Below, piece by piece: positions 53,020 through 53,033 of a DNA stretch of 53,033 nt. The position numbers and the translations under genes were made by a program. Position 1 is the stretch's first letter, and each line of letters opens with the position of its first letter. The notes under the pieces are model-generated. The model worked only from the letters and a program-made list of their open reading frames with translations, did no database searches and was not told where the DNA came from. The stretch is from Actinocatenispora comari (GTDB taxonomy: Bacteria > Actinomycetota > Actinomycetes > Mycobacteriales > Micromonosporaceae), in NCBI RefSeq assembly GCF_017312725.1, contig NZ_BOPO01000115.1, positions 1 through 53,033 on the forward strand. The letters run 5' to 3'.

Positions 53020-53033
53020 GCGGCTCGGCAGCG

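Overview
The window is high-GC actinobacterial DNA, dense with genes on both strands and rich in GTG starts (one clear TTG). It carries lineage markers: two mycothiol-linked families (a maleylpyruvate-isomerase-fold protein and an Rv2466c-type nitroreductase), a trHbO globin, a probable CtaJ oxidase subunit, and a c-di-AMP riboswitch in front of an NlpC/P60 hydrolase. A filamentous actinomycete, probably Micromonosporaceae or a near relative, fits best; this is inference. No tRNA, rRNA, CRISPR array, intact insertion sequence or replication origin was seen.

Layout. 1-6000: a Pro/Gly-rich unknown protein cut by the left edge, riboswitch-controlled NlpC/P60 endopeptidase, cis-prenyltransferase UppS, a Ca-binding-type 13-residue repeat protein, a STAS anti-sigma antagonist and a LysR regulator. 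6100-8900: alkaline-phosphatase-superfamily hydrolase, EamA transporter and a true formylglycine-generating enzyme. 9000-19900: a carbohydrate locus with LacI regulator, sugar ABC importer lacking its ATPase, a clan GH-A hydrolase, a GH1 beta-glycosidase, a ROK regulator and a GH20 hexosaminidase, with LacI and ROK operators readable in the sequence. 20100-30100: DsbA-like thioredoxin protein, OB-fold/SSB-like protein and proline genes proB and proA. proB and proA are separated by about 5.8 kb carrying a mycothiol enzyme, a MazF-like remnant, a KAP NTPase with a degenerate trypsin-like N-terminus, an AraC regulator and an Fsr-like MFS pump. 30100-36700: membrane PH-like protein, SDR/MarR divergon with a perfect 24-bp palindrome, beta-lactamase-fold serine hydrolase, LysR, Tat-exported MBL-fold protein, secreted GH75 chitosanase and a small membrane protein. 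36800-53033: aglA, glbO, MFS, MscS, HNH, EamA, kynU, amidase, ctaJ-like, DUF5130, CxxC mini-protein, HxlR, quinone oxidoreductase, pepN and the nitroreductase.

How it works together. The carbohydrate block imports a beta-linked oligosaccharide and hydrolyses it in the cytoplasm: the GH enzymes have no signal peptides, the substrate-binding protein is a lipoprotein, and the ATPase must be shared from elsewhere. The right half keeps the order and relative strand of the M. tuberculosis Rv2466c-Rv2471 block (nitroreductase, pepN, DUF5130, HNH, glbO, aglA), interrupted by accessory genes. The most unusual protein is the KAP NTPase at 23837-26455. Its N-terminal trypsin-like domain seems to have lost the catalytic His and Ser, and its 5' end is visibly less GC-rich than its neighbours. 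A second pattern is that five unrelated short tandem-repeat tracts each lie just after a stop codon.
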